DNA of 10,953 nt, taken from Brugia malayi. Its lineage: Eukaryota > Nematoda > Chromadorea > Rhabditida > Onchocercidae. Below, piece by piece: positions 1 through 9,628 of this stretch. Below the pieces are notes generated by a model. That model did not search any database. It was given only the letters and a program-made list of their open reading frames with translations, and had not been told where the DNA came from. The stretch is taken from positions 1 through 10,953 of the forward strand of contig NW_025062428.1 of the NCBI RefSeq assembly GCF_000002995.4, in the 5' to 3' direction. Every line of letters starts with the position of its first letter. Position 1 is the first letter of the stretch. The position numbers and the translations under genes are program-made.

Positions 1-344
1 GACTTCAAATATTTTTTAAATATTAAAGCTAATTTTAGTCACAAATCCAGATTGGGTACTGCAGAAATTTCAACAGAATTTTAAAAGTTTTAATAAAATA
101 AATACTAAAAATGTTTTAATTTTGTTTAATTCTGTTTCAAATAAAATCTACCTGTGCTGGAAAAATATATTTTATCTAAAAATAAACATTTATTGAACTT
201 AATTGATTACTTTTATTTGCATTAAACTTGATCTGCTGACATTCTATTTACTATTTTTGACATTTTATGCTAACTTTGGACTTTAAAAGTTAACTTTAAA
301 GCAAACTTTCATTGCAGAAATTAATGAAATCTGCAATTATAATT
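1..344 (+). repeat. Satellite monomer 1 (divergent, variant-block type)
   Basis: Most diverged copy, with about 16 differences from the consensus. It starts gacttc instead of gatttc and has aagctaa for aattaa. It lacks one t in the gggtt run and reads actgcag (a PstI site) for actacag. It reads tttcaac for tttcgac, which removes the first CpG, and has one extra a in cagaatttt. It carries the linked variant block at 124-161 (gttt at 124-127, then ctacctgtgctggaaaaa) shared with units 16 and 20. Position 227 is C and the junction is the TG type. Confidence 0.95.
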
Positions 345-687
345 GATTTCAAATATTTTTTAAATATTAAAATTAATTTTAGTCACAATTCTAGATAGGG
401 TTACTACAGAAATTTCGACAGATTTTAAAAGTTTTAATAAAATAAATACTAAAAATGTTTTAATTTTTAATAATTCTGTTTCAAATAAAATCTTCCAATG
501 CCGGTAAAATATATTTTTCTAAAAATAAACATTTATTGAACTTAATTGATTACTTTTATTTGCATTAAAGTTGATCTGCTGACATTCTATTTACTATTTT
601 TGACATTTTATGCTAACTTTGGACTTTAAAAGTTAACTTTAAAGCAAACTTTCATTGCAGAAATTAATTAAATCTGCAATTATAATT
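345..687 (+). repeat. Satellite monomer 2 (edge type)
   Basis: 343 bp. It reads cacaattctagataggg in place of cacaaatccagattggg, which creates an XbaI site at 390-395 shared only with monomer 32. The hotspot reads ccggtaaaa, and the following tract is tttttct rather than ttttatct. The C/G site is G and the junction is the standard S type (attaattaaatc). Confidence 0.95.
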
Positions 688-1030
688 GATTTCAAATATT
701 TTTAAATATTAAAATTAATTTTAGTCACAAATCCAGATTGGGTTACTACAGAAATTTCGACAGATTTTAAAAGTTTTAATAAAATAAATACTAAAAATGT
801 TTTAATTTTTAATAATTCTGTTTCAAATAAAATCTTCCAATGCCGGGAAAATATATTTTATCTAAAAATAAACATTTATTGAACTTAATTGATTACTTTT
901 ATTTGCATTAAACTTGATCTGCTGACATTCTATTTACTATTTTTGACATTTTATGCTAACTTTGGACTTTAAAAGTTAACTTTAAAGCAAACTTTCATTG
1001 CAGAAATTAATTAAATCTGCAATTATAATT
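688..1030 (+). repeat. Satellite monomer 3
   Basis: 343 bp. It is consensus except that the T-run near position 12 has five T instead of six. Hotspot ccgggaaaa; C at position 227; S junction. Confidence 0.95.
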
Positions 1031-1373
1031 GATTTCAAATATTTTTTAAATATTAAAATTAATTTTAGTCACAAATCCAGATTGGGTTACTACAGAAATT
1101 TCGACAGATTTTAAAAGTTTTAATAAAATAAATACTAAAAATGTTTTAATTTTTAATAATTCTGTTTCAAATAAAATCTTCCAATGCCGGAAAATATATT
1201 TTATCTAAAAATAAACATTTATTGAACTTAATTGATTACTTTTATTTGCATTAAACTTGATCTGCTGACATTCTATTTACTATTTTTGACATTTTATGCT
1301 AACTTTGGACTTTAAAAGTTAACTTTAAAGCAAACTTTCATTGCAGAAATTAATTAAATCTGCAATTATAATT
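1031..1373 (+). repeat. Satellite monomer 4
   Basis: 343 bp. The hotspot has one G fewer (ccggaaaatat). C at position 227; S junction. As read, it has the same variant states as monomer 18. Confidence 0.95.
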
Positions 1374-1718
1374 GATTTCAAATATTTTTTAAATATTAAA
1401 ATTAATTTTAGTCACAAATCCAGATTGGGTTACTACAGAAATTTCGACAGATTTTAAAAGTTTTAATAAAATAAATACTAAAAATGTTTTAATTTTTAAT
1501 AATTCTGTTTCAAATAAAATCTTCCAATGCCGGGAAAATATATTTTATCTAAAAATAAACATTTATTGAACTTAATTGATTACTTTTATTTGCATTAAAG
1601 TTGATCTGCTGACATTCTATTTACTATTTTTGACATTTTATGCTAACTTTGGACTTTAAAAGTTAACTTTAAAGCAAACTTTCATTGCAGAAATTAATTG
1701 AAATCTGCAATTATAATT
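1374..1718 (+). repeat. Satellite monomer 5
   Basis: 345 bp. Hotspot ccgggaaaa; G at position 227; +G junction (attaattgaaatc, one inserted g). Confidence 0.95.
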
Positions 1719-2062
1719 GATTTCAAATATTTTTTAAATATTAAAATTAATTTTAGTCACAAATCCAGATTGGGTTACTACAGAAATTTCGACAGATTTT
1801 AAAAGTTTTAATAAAATAAATACTAAAAATGTTTTAATTTTTAATAATTCTGTTTCAAATAAAATCTTCCAATGCCGGAAAAATATATTTTATCTAAAAA
1901 TAAACATTTATTGAACTTAATTGATTACTTTTATTTGCATTAAACTTGATCTGCTGACATTCTATTTACTATTTTTGACATTTTATGCTAACTTTGGACT
2001 TTAAAAGTTAACTTTAAAGCAAACTTTCATTGCAGAAATTAATGAAATCTGCAATTATAATT
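1719..2062 (+). repeat. Satellite monomer 6
   Basis: 344 bp. Hotspot ccggaaaaatat (two G, five A); C at position 227; TG junction (attaatgaaatc). Confidence 0.95.
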
Positions 2063-2404
2063 GATTTCAAATATTTTTAAATATTAAAATTAATTTTAGT
2101 CACAAATCCAGATTGGGTTACTACAGAAATTTCGACAGATTTTAAAAGTTTTAATAAAATAAATACTAAAAATGTTTTAATTTTTAATAATTCTGTTTCA
2201 AATAAAATCTTCCAATGCCGGAAAATATATTTTATCTAAAAATAAACATTTATTGAACTTAATTGATTACTTTTATTTGCATTAAACTTGATCTGCTGAC
2301 ATTCTATTTACTATTTTTGACATTTTATGCTAACTTTGGACTTTAAAAGTTAACTTTAAAGCAAACTTTCATTGCAGAAATTAATTAAATCTGCAATTAT
2401 AATT
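2063..2404 (+). repeat. Satellite monomer 7 (shortest full unit)
   Basis: 342 bp. It combines a five-T run near position 12 with hotspot ccggaaaatat. C at position 227; S junction. Confidence 0.95.
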
Positions 2405-2748
2405 GATTTCAAATATTTTTTAAATATTAAAATTAATTTTAGTCACAAATCCAGATTGGGTTACTACAGAAATTTCGACAGATTTTAAAAGTTTTAATAA
2501 AATAAATACTAAAAATGTTTTAATTTTTAATAATTCTGTTTCAAATAAAATCTTCCAATGCCGGGAAAATATATTTTATCTAAAAATAAACATTTATTGA
2601 ACTTAATTGATTACTTTTATTTGCATTAAACTTGATCTGCTGACATTCTATTTACTATTTTTGACATTTTATGCTAACTTTGGACTTTAAAAGTTAACTT
2701 TAAAGCAAACTTTCATTGCAGAAATTAATTAAATCTGCAATTATAATT
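2405..2748 (+). repeat. Satellite monomer 8 (consensus type)
   Basis: 344 bp. It matches the consensus at every site checked: six-T run, cacaaatccag, ccgggaaaa, C at 227, S junction. It is identical as read to monomers 27 and 30. Confidence 0.95.
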
Positions 2749-3092
2749 GATTTCAAATATTTTTTAAATATTAAAATTAATTTTAGTCACAAATCCAGAT
2801 TGGGTTACTACAGAAATTTCGACAGATTTTAAAAGTTTTAATAAAATAAATACTAAAAATGTTTTAATTTTTAATAATTCTGTTTCAAATAAAATCTTCC
2901 AATGCCGGAAAAATATATTTTATCTAAAAATAAACATTTATTGAACTTAATTGATTACTTTTATTTGCATTAAACTTGATCTGCTGACATTCTATTTACT
3001 ATTTTTGACATTTTATGCTAACTTTGGACTTTAAAAGTTAACTTTAAAGCAAACTTTCATTGCAGAAATTAATTAAATCTGCAATTATAATT
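2749..3092 (+). repeat. Satellite monomer 9
   Basis: 344 bp. Hotspot ccggaaaaatat, as in monomer 6. C at position 227; S junction. Confidence 0.95.
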
Positions 3093-3435
3093 GATTTCAA
3101 ATATTTTTTAAATATTAAAATTAATTTTAGTCACAAATCCAGATTGGGTTACTACAGAAATTTCGACAGATTTTAAAAGTTTTAATAAAATAAATACTAA
3201 AAATGTTTTAATTTTTAATAATTCTGTTTCAAATAAAATCTCCAATGCCGGGAAAATATATTTTATCTAAAAATAAACATTTATTGAACTTAATTGATTA
3301 CTTTTATTTGCATTAAACTTGATCTGCTGACATTCTATTTACTATTTTTGACATTTTATGCTAACTTTGGACTTTAAAAGTTAACTTTAAAGCAAACTTT
3401 CATTGCAGAAATTAATGAAATCTGCAATTATAATT
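3093..3435 (+). repeat. Satellite monomer 10
   Basis: 343 bp. One T is missing at the start of the hotspot (ctccaatgccggg instead of cttccaatgccggg). C at position 227; TG junction. Confidence 0.95.
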
Positions 3436-3778
3436 GATTTCAAATATTTTTTAAATATTAAAATTAATTTTAGTCACAATCCAGATTGGGTTACTACAGA
3501 AATTTCGACAGATTTTAAAAGTTTTAATAAAATAAATACTAAAAATGTTTTAATTTTTAATAATTCTGTTTCAAATAAAATCTTCCAATGCCGGGAAAAT
3601 ATATTTTATCTAAAAATAAACATTTATTGAACTTAATTGATTACTTTTATTTGCATTAAACTTGATCTGCTGACATTCTATTTACTATTTTTGACATTTT
3701 ATGCTAACTTTGGACTTTAAAAGTTAACTTTAAAGCAAACTTTCATTGCAGAAATTAATTAAATCTGCAATTATAATT
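3436..3778 (+). repeat. Satellite monomer 11
   Basis: 343 bp. It reads cacaatccag, one A fewer than consensus. That deletion, with the TG junction of the previous unit, opens a chance 75-codon frame at 3403-3630. Hotspot ccgggaaaa; C at position 227; S junction. Confidence 0.95.
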
Positions 3779-4122
3779 GATTTCAAATATTTTTTAAATA
3801 TTAAAATTAATTTTAGTCACAAATCCAGATTGGGTTACTACAGAAATTTCGACAGATTTTAAAAGTTTTAATAAAATAAATACTAAAAATGTTTTAATTT
3901 TTAATAATTCTGTTTCAAATAAAATCTTCCAATGCTGGAAAATATATTTTATCTAAAAATAAACATTTATTGAACTTAATTGATTACTTTTATTTGCATT
4001 AAACTTGATCTGCTGACATTCTATTTACTATTTTTGACATTTTATGCTAACTTTGGACTTTAAAAGTTAACTTTAAAGCAAACTTTCATTGCAGAAATTA
4101 ATTGAAATCTGCAATTATAATT
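3779..4122 (+). repeat. Satellite monomer 12
   Basis: 344 bp. The hotspot reads aatgctggaaaa: the second CpG has become TpG and one G is missing. This creates a perfect 5-bp inverted repeat ttcca/tggaa at 3927-3940. C at position 227; +G junction. Confidence 0.95.
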
Positions 4123-4466
4123 GATTTCAAATATTTTTTTAAATATTAAAATTAATTTTAGTCACAATCCAGATTGGGTTACTACAGAAATTTCGACAGA
4201 TTTTAAAAGTTTTAATAAAATAAATACTAAAAATGTTTTAATTTTTAATAATTCTGTTTCAAATAAAATCTTCCAATGCCGGGAAAATATATTTTATCTA
4301 AAAATAAACATTTATTGAACTTAATTGATTACTTTTATTTGCATTAAAGTTGATCTGCTGACATTCTATTTACTATTTTTGACATTTTATGCTAACTTTG
4401 GACTTTAAAAGTTAACTTTAAAGCAAACTTTCATTGCAGAAATTAATGAAATCTGCAATTATAATT
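4123..4466 (+). repeat. Satellite monomer 13
   Basis: 344 bp. It is the only unit with a seven-T run near position 12, and it also reads cacaatccag (one A lost). The two length changes offset each other in one frame and leave a chance 65-codon open frame at 4121-4318. Hotspot ccgggaaaa; G at position 227; TG junction. Confidence 0.95.
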
Positions 4467-4811
4467 GATTTCAAATATTTTTTAAACATTAAAATTAATT
4501 TTAGTCACAAATCCAGATTGGGTTACTACAGAAATTTCGACAGATTTTAAAAGTTTTAATAAAATAAATACTAAAAATGTTTTAATTTTTAATAATTCTG
4601 TTTCAAATAAAATCTTCCAATGCCGGGAAAATATATTTTATCTAAAAATAAACATTTATTGAACTTAATTGATTACTTTTATTTGCATTAAACTTGATCT
4701 GCTGACATTCTATTTACTATTTTTGACATTTTATGCTAACTTTGGACTTTAAAAGTTAACTTTAAAGCAAACTTTCATTGCAGAAATTAATTGAAATCTG
4801 CAATTATAATT
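4467..4811 (+). repeat. Satellite monomer 14
   Basis: 345 bp. It reads aaacatt instead of aaatatt (c at 4487), shared only with monomer 26. Hotspot ccgggaaaa; C at position 227; +G junction. Confidence 0.95.
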
Positions 4812-5155
4812 GATTTCAAATATTTTTTAAATATTAAAATTAATTTTAGTCACAAATCCAGATTGGGTTACTACAGAAATTTCGACAGATTTTAAAAGTT
4901 TTAATAAAATAAATACTAAAAATGTTTTAATTTTTAATAATTCTGTTTCAAATAAAATCTTCCAATGCCGGGAAAATATATTTTATCTAAAAATAAACAT
5001 TTATTGAACTTAATTGATTACTTTTATTTGCATTAAAGTTGATCTGCTGACATTCTATTTACTATTTTTGACATTTTATGCTAACTTTGGACTTTAAAAG
5101 TTAACTTTAAAGCAAACTTTCATTGCAGAAATTAATTAAATCTGCAATTATAATT
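4812..5155 (+). repeat. Satellite monomer 15
   Basis: 344 bp. Consensus except G at position 227; S junction. It is identical as read to monomers 17 and 28. Confidence 0.95.
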
Positions 5156-5499
5156 GATTTCAAATATTTTTTAAATATTAAAATTAATTTTAGTCACAAA
5201 TCCAGATTGGGTTACTACAGAAATTTCGACAGATTTTAAAAGCTTTAATAAAATAAATACTAAAAATGTTTTAATTTTGTTTAATTCTGTTTCAAATAAA
5301 ATCTACCTGTGCTGGAAAAATATATTTTATCTAAAAATAAACATTTATTGAACTTAATTGATTACTTTTATTTGCATTAAACTTGATCTGCTGACATTCT
5401 ATTTACTATTTTTGACATTTTATGCTAACTTTGGACTTTAAAAGTTAACTTTAAAGCAAACTTTCATTGCAGAAATTAATTAAATCTGCAATTATAATT
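5156..5499 (+). repeat. Satellite monomer 16 (variant-block type)
   Basis: 344 bp. It carries the linked variant block at 5279-5316: gttt at 5279-5282, then ctacctgtgctggaaaaa, eight substitutions within under 40 bp. A private change gives aaaagcttt, a HindIII site found in no other unit. C at position 227; S junction. Confidence 0.95.
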
Positions 5500-5843
5500 G
5501 ATTTCAAATATTTTTTAAATATTAAAATTAATTTTAGTCACAAATCCAGATTGGGTTACTACAGAAATTTCGACAGATTTTAAAAGTTTTAATAAAATAA
5601 ATACTAAAAATGTTTTAATTTTTAATAATTCTGTTTCAAATAAAATCTTCCAATGCCGGGAAAATATATTTTATCTAAAAATAAACATTTATTGAACTTA
5701 ATTGATTACTTTTATTTGCATTAAAGTTGATCTGCTGACATTCTATTTACTATTTTTGACATTTTATGCTAACTTTGGACTTTAAAAGTTAACTTTAAAG
5801 CAAACTTTCATTGCAGAAATTAATTAAATCTGCAATTATAATT
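5500..5843 (+). repeat. Satellite monomer 17
   Basis: 344 bp. Consensus except G at position 227; S junction. Same as monomers 15 and 28. Confidence 0.95.
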
Positions 5844-6186
5844 GATTTCAAATATTTTTTAAATATTAAAATTAATTTTAGTCACAAATCCAGATTGGGT
5901 TACTACAGAAATTTCGACAGATTTTAAAAGTTTTAATAAAATAAATACTAAAAATGTTTTAATTTTTAATAATTCTGTTTCAAATAAAATCTTCCAATGC
6001 CGGAAAATATATTTTATCTAAAAATAAACATTTATTGAACTTAATTGATTACTTTTATTTGCATTAAACTTGATCTGCTGACATTCTATTTACTATTTTT
6101 GACATTTTATGCTAACTTTGGACTTTAAAAGTTAACTTTAAAGCAAACTTTCATTGCAGAAATTAATTAAATCTGCAATTATAATT
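5844..6186 (+). repeat. Satellite monomer 18
   Basis: 343 bp. Hotspot ccggaaaatat; C at position 227; S junction. Same variant states as monomer 4. Confidence 0.95.
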
Positions 6187-6530
6187 GATTTCAAATATTT
6201 TTTAAATATTAAAATTAATTTTAGTCACAAATCCAGATTGGGTTACTACAGAAATTTCGACAGATTTTAAAAGTTTTAATAAAATAAATACTAAAAATGT
6301 TTTAATTTTTAATAATTCTGTTTCAAATAAAATCTACCAATGCCTGGAAAATATATTTTATCTAAAAATAAACATTTATTGAACTTAATTGATTACTTTT
6401 ATTTGCATTAAACTTGATCTGCTGACATTCTATTTACTATTTTTGACATTTTATGCTAACTTTGGACTTTAAAAGTTAACTTTAAAGCAAACTTTCATTG
6501 CAGAAATTAATTAAATCTGCAATTATAATT
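6187..6530 (+). repeat. Satellite monomer 19 (mosaic hotspot)
   Basis: 344 bp. The hotspot at 6334-6347 reads ctaccaatgcctgg. It shares ctacc with the variant block of the next unit (20) but keeps consensus aatgcc and the consensus taataattctg upstream, so it looks intermediate or recombinant. C at position 227; S junction. Confidence 0.95.
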
Positions 6531-6874
6531 GATTTCAAATATTTTTTAAATATTAAAATTAATTTTAGTCACAAATCCAGATTGGGTTACTACAGAAATT
6601 TCGACAGATTTTAAAAGTTTTAATAAAATAAATACTAAAAACGTTTTAATTTTGTTTAATTCTGTTTCAAATAAAATCTACCTGTGCTGGAAAAATATAT
6701 TTTATCTAAAAATAAACATTTATTGAACTTAATTGATTACTTTTATTTGCATTAAACTTGATCTGCTGACATTCTATTTACTATTTTTGACATTTTATGC
6801 TAACTTTGGACTTTAAAAGTTAACTTTAAAGCAAACTTTCATTGCAGAAATTAATTAAATCTGCAATTATAATT
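6531..6874 (+). repeat. Satellite monomer 20 (variant-block type)
   Basis: 344 bp. It carries the linked variant block at 6654-6691, as in monomers 1 and 16. It also has a private atg to acg change just upstream, which makes a third CpG. C at position 227; S junction. Confidence 0.95.
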
Positions 6875-7218
6875 GATTTCAAATATTTTTTAAATATTAA
6901 AATTAATTTTAGTCACAAATCCAGATTGGGTTACTACAGAAATTTCGACAGATTTTAAAAGTTTTAATAAAATAAATACTAAAAATGTTTTAATTTTTAA
7001 TAATTCTGTTTCAAATAAAATCTTCCAATGCCGGGAAAATATATTTTATCTAAAAATAAACATTTATTGAACTTAATTGATTACTTTTATTTGCATTAAA
7101 CTTGATCTGCTGACATTCTATTTACTATTTTTGACATTTTATGCTAACTTTGGACTTTAAAAGTTAACTTTAAAGCAAACTTTCATTGCAGAAATTAATG
7201 AAATCTGCAATTATAATT
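6875..7218 (+). repeat. Satellite monomer 21
   Basis: 344 bp. Consensus with C at position 227 and a TG junction. Same states as monomer 31. Confidence 0.95.
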
Positions 7219-7562
7219 GATTTCAAATATTTTTTAAATATTAAAATTAATTTTAGTCACAATTCCAGATTGGGTTACTACAGAAATTTCGACAGATTTT
7301 AAAAGTTTTAATAAAATAAATACTAAAAATGTTTTAATTTTTAATAATTCTGTTTCAAATAAAATCTTCCAATGCCGGGAAAATATATTTTATCTAAAAA
7401 TAAACATTTATTGAACTTAATTGATTACTTTTATTTGCATTAAAGTTGATCTGCTGACATTCTATTTACTATTTTTGACATTTTATGCTAACTTTGGACT
7501 TTAAAAGTTAACTTTAAAGCAAACTTTCATTGCAGAAATTAATTAAATCTGCAATTATAATT
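7219..7562 (+). repeat. Satellite monomer 22
   Basis: 344 bp. It reads cacaattccag, one step from consensus towards the cacaattctag of monomers 2 and 32. Hotspot ccgggaaaa; G at position 227; S junction. Confidence 0.95.
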
Positions 7563-7907
7563 GATTTCAAATATTTTTTAAATATTAAAATTAATTTTAG
7601 TCACAAATCCAGATTGGGTTACTACAGAAATTTCGACAGATTTTAAAAGTTTTAATGAAATAAATACTAAAAATGTTTTAATTTTTAATAATTCTGTTTC
7701 AAATAAAATCTTCCAATGCCTGGGAAAATATATTTTATCTAAAAATAAACATTTATTGAACTTAATTGATTACTTTTATTTGCATTAAACTTGATCTGCT
7801 GACATTCTATTTACTATTTTTGACATTTTATGCTAACTTTGGACTTTAAAAGTTAACTTTAAAGCAAACTTTCATTGCAGAAATTAATTAAATCTGCAAT
7901 TATAATT
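7563..7907 (+). repeat. Satellite monomer 23
   Basis: 345 bp. Private change tttaatgaaataa (consensus tttaataaaataa). The hotspot has an inserted T (cctgggaaaa) that removes the CpG. C at position 227; S junction. Confidence 0.95.
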
Positions 7908-8251
7908 GATTTCAAATATTTTTTAAATATTAAAATTAATTTTAGTCACAAATCCAGATTGGGTTACTACAGAAATTTCGACAGATTTTAAAAGTTTTAA
8001 TAAAATAAATACTAAAAATGTTTTAATTTTTAATAATTCTGTTTCAAATAAAATCTTCCAATGCCGGGAAAATATATTTTTTCTTAAAATAAACATTTGT
8101 TGAACTTAATTGATTACTTTTATTTGCATTAAAGTTGATCTGCTGACATTCAATTTACTATTTTTGACATTTTATGCTAACTTTGGACTTTAAAAGTTAA
8201 CTTTAAAGCAAACTTTCATTGCAGAAATTAATTAAATCTGCAATTATAATT
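7908..8251 (+). repeat. Satellite monomer 24 (clustered private changes)
   Basis: 344 bp. Within about 70 bp it has ttttttcttaaaa for ttttatctaaaaa, catttgttg for catttattg, and cattcaattt for cattctattt. G at position 227; S junction. Its first 160 bp match the consensus. Confidence 0.95.
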
Positions 8252-8596
8252 GATTTCAAATATTTTTTAAATATTAAAATTAATTTTAGTCACAAATCCA
8301 GATTGGGTTACTACAGAAATTTCGACAGATTTTAAAAGTTTTAATAAAATAAATACTAAAAATGTTTTAATTTTTAATAATTCTGTTTCAAATAAAATCT
8401 TCCAATGCCTTGGAAAATATATTTCATCTAAAAATAAACATTTATTGAACTTAATTGATTACTTTTATTTGCATTAAAGTTGATCTGCTGACATTCTATT
8501 TACTATTTTTGACATTTTATGCTAACTTTGGACTTTAAAAGTTAACTTTAAAGCAAACTTTCATTGCAGAAATTAATGAAATCTGCAATTATAATT
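8252..8596 (+). repeat. Satellite monomer 25
   Basis: 345 bp. The hotspot reads ttccaatgccttggaa (8400-8415), a perfect 6-bp inverted repeat around a 4-base loop, with the CpG lost. Downstream it has atttcatct for attttatct. G at position 227; TG junction. Confidence 0.95.
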
Positions 8597-8940
8597 GATT
8601 TCAAATATTTTTTAAACATTAAAATTAATTTTAGTCACAAATCCAGATTGGGTTACTACAGAAATTTCAACAGATTTTAAAAGTTTTAATAAAATAAATA
8701 CTAAAAATGTTTTAATTTTTAATAATTCTGTTTCAAATAAAATCTTCCAATGCCGGGAAAATATATTTTATCTAAAAATAAACATTTATTGAACTTAATT
8801 GATTACTTTTATTTGCATTAAAGTTGATCTGCTGACATTCTATTTACTATTTTTGACATTTTATGCTAACTTTGGACTTTAAAAGTTAACTTTAAAGCAA
8901 ACTTTCATTGCAGAAATTAATTAAATCTGCAATTATAATT
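8597..8940 (+). repeat. Satellite monomer 26
   Basis: 344 bp. It has aaacatt (c at 8617), shared only with monomer 14. It reads tttcaac for tttcgac, a CpG to CpA change shared only with monomer 1. Hotspot ccgggaaaa; G at position 227; S junction. Confidence 0.95.
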
Positions 8941-8947
8941 GATTTCA

Positions 8948-8977
8948 AATATTTTTTAAATATTAAAATTAATTTTA
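8948..8977. repeat. Paired inverted repeats near monomer start (positions 8-37)
   Basis: Shown in monomer 27 and present in nearly every unit. The first element is aatattt/aaatatt, 7-bp arms around a TTT loop (8948-8964). It shares one base with the second, a perfect 14-bp palindrome taaaattaatttta (8964-8977). T-run changes in units 3, 7 and 13 alter only the loop length. The aaacatt change in units 14 and 26 breaks the right arm of the first element. Unit 1 breaks the second. Such AT palindromes can arise by composition alone, so any binding role is inferred. Confidence 0.7.
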
Positions 8978-9087
8978 GTCACAAATCCAGATTGGGTTAC
9001 TACAGAAATTTCGACAGATTTTAAAAGTTTTAATAAAATAAATACTAAAAATGTTTTAATTTTTAATAATTCTGTTTCAAATAAAAT

Positions 9088-9105
9088 CTTCCAATGCCGG
9101 GAAAA
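9088..9105. repeat. Variation hotspot with imperfect dyad (positions 148-165)
   Basis: The consensus is cttccaatgccgggaaaa, the most GC-rich patch of the monomer and the site of its second CpG. At least ten different forms occur among the 32 units. Most keep a ttcc...ggaa imperfect dyad. Units 12 and 32 have perfect ttcca/tggaa arms and unit 25 has perfect ttccaa/ttggaa arms. Confidence 0.75.
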
Positions 9106-9220
9106 TATATTTTATCTAAAAATAAACATTTATTGAACTTAATTGATTACTTTTATTTGCATTAAACTTGATCTGCTGACATTCTATTTACTATTTTTGA
9201 CATTTTATGCTAACTTTGGA

Positions 9221-9241
9221 CTTTAAAAGTTAACTTTAAAG
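9221..9241. repeat. Inverted repeat centred on gttaac (positions 281-301)
   Basis: The arms are ctttaaaagtt and aactttaaag, differing by one extra A, with a perfect 12-bp core aaagttaacttt. An HpaI site sits at the centre. The element was intact in every complete unit inspected and changes only at the very end of the window in monomer 32. Confidence 0.75.
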
Positions 9242-9250
9242 CAAACTTTC

Positions 9251-9277
9251 ATTGCAGAAATTAATTAAATCTGCAAT
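9251..9277. repeat. Hairpin attgcaga/tctgcaat before the junction (positions 311-337)
   Basis: Perfect 8-bp arms flank an 11-base AT loop (12 bases in +G units). The loop holds the S/TG/+G variable site. S-type units contain a PacI site ttaattaa in the loop; TG and +G units do not. The arms were unchanged in all 31 units that contain the element, while the loop varies. Confidence 0.75.
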
Positions 9278-9285
9278 TATAATTG
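9274..9285. repeat. 12-bp palindrome across the monomer junction
   Basis: The sequence caattataattg is a perfect palindrome whose last base is position 1 of the next monomer. It overlaps the right arm of the preceding hairpin. In TG and +G units it is flanked by tgaaatc and gatttca, a perfect 7-bp inverted repeat, whereas S units keep only 5 bp of it. Confidence 0.7.
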
Positions 9286-9628
9286 ATTTCAAATATTTTT
9301 TAAATATTAAAATTAATTTTAGTCACAAATCCAGATTGGGTTACTACAGAAATTTCGACAGATTTTAAAAGTTTTAATAAAATAAATACTAAAAATGTTT
9401 TAATTTTTAATAATTCTGTTTCAAATAAAATCTTCCAATGCCGGGAAAATATATTTTATCTAAAAATAAACATTTATTGAACTTAATTGATTACTTTTAT
9501 TTGCATTAAAGTTGATCTGCTGACATTCTATTTACTATTTTTGACATTTTATGCTAACTTTGGACTTTAAAAGTTAACTTTAAAGCAAACTTTCATTGCA
9601 GAAATTAATTAAATCTGCAATTATAATT
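9285..9628 (+). repeat. Satellite monomer 28
   Basis: 344 bp. Consensus except G at position 227; S junction. Same as monomers 15 and 17. Confidence 0.95.

Larger units (their letters stand above)
8941..9284 (+). repeat. Satellite monomer 27 (consensus type, reference for motifs)
   Basis: 344 bp. It matches the consensus at every site checked and is identical as read to monomers 8 and 30. It is used here to place the conserved sub-motifs. Confidence 0.95.

Noticed and set aside
3403..3630. 75-codon open frame starting with TTG in monomers 10-11
   Set aside because: It exists only because monomer 11 lost one A in cacaaatcc. The same DNA in neighbouring units has stops in this frame, there is no ATG-led conserved start or known domain, and composition equals the repeat.
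4121..4318. 65-codon open frame starting with TTG in monomer 13
   Set aside because: It is the same repeat region as the 75-codon frame, opened by the same A loss with an extra T upstream. It is a repeat by-product, not a gene.
9088..9105. CENP-B box in the hotspot (ttcc...cggga)
   Set aside because: The ends resemble the box, but the spacing is two bases short, the G of TTCG is absent, and the cggga end is not kept in many units.
9170..9209. Internal 20-bp direct repeat of tgacatt
   Set aside because: The two copies match at only about 13 of 20 positions, with just the first seven contiguous; too weak in AT-rich DNA.
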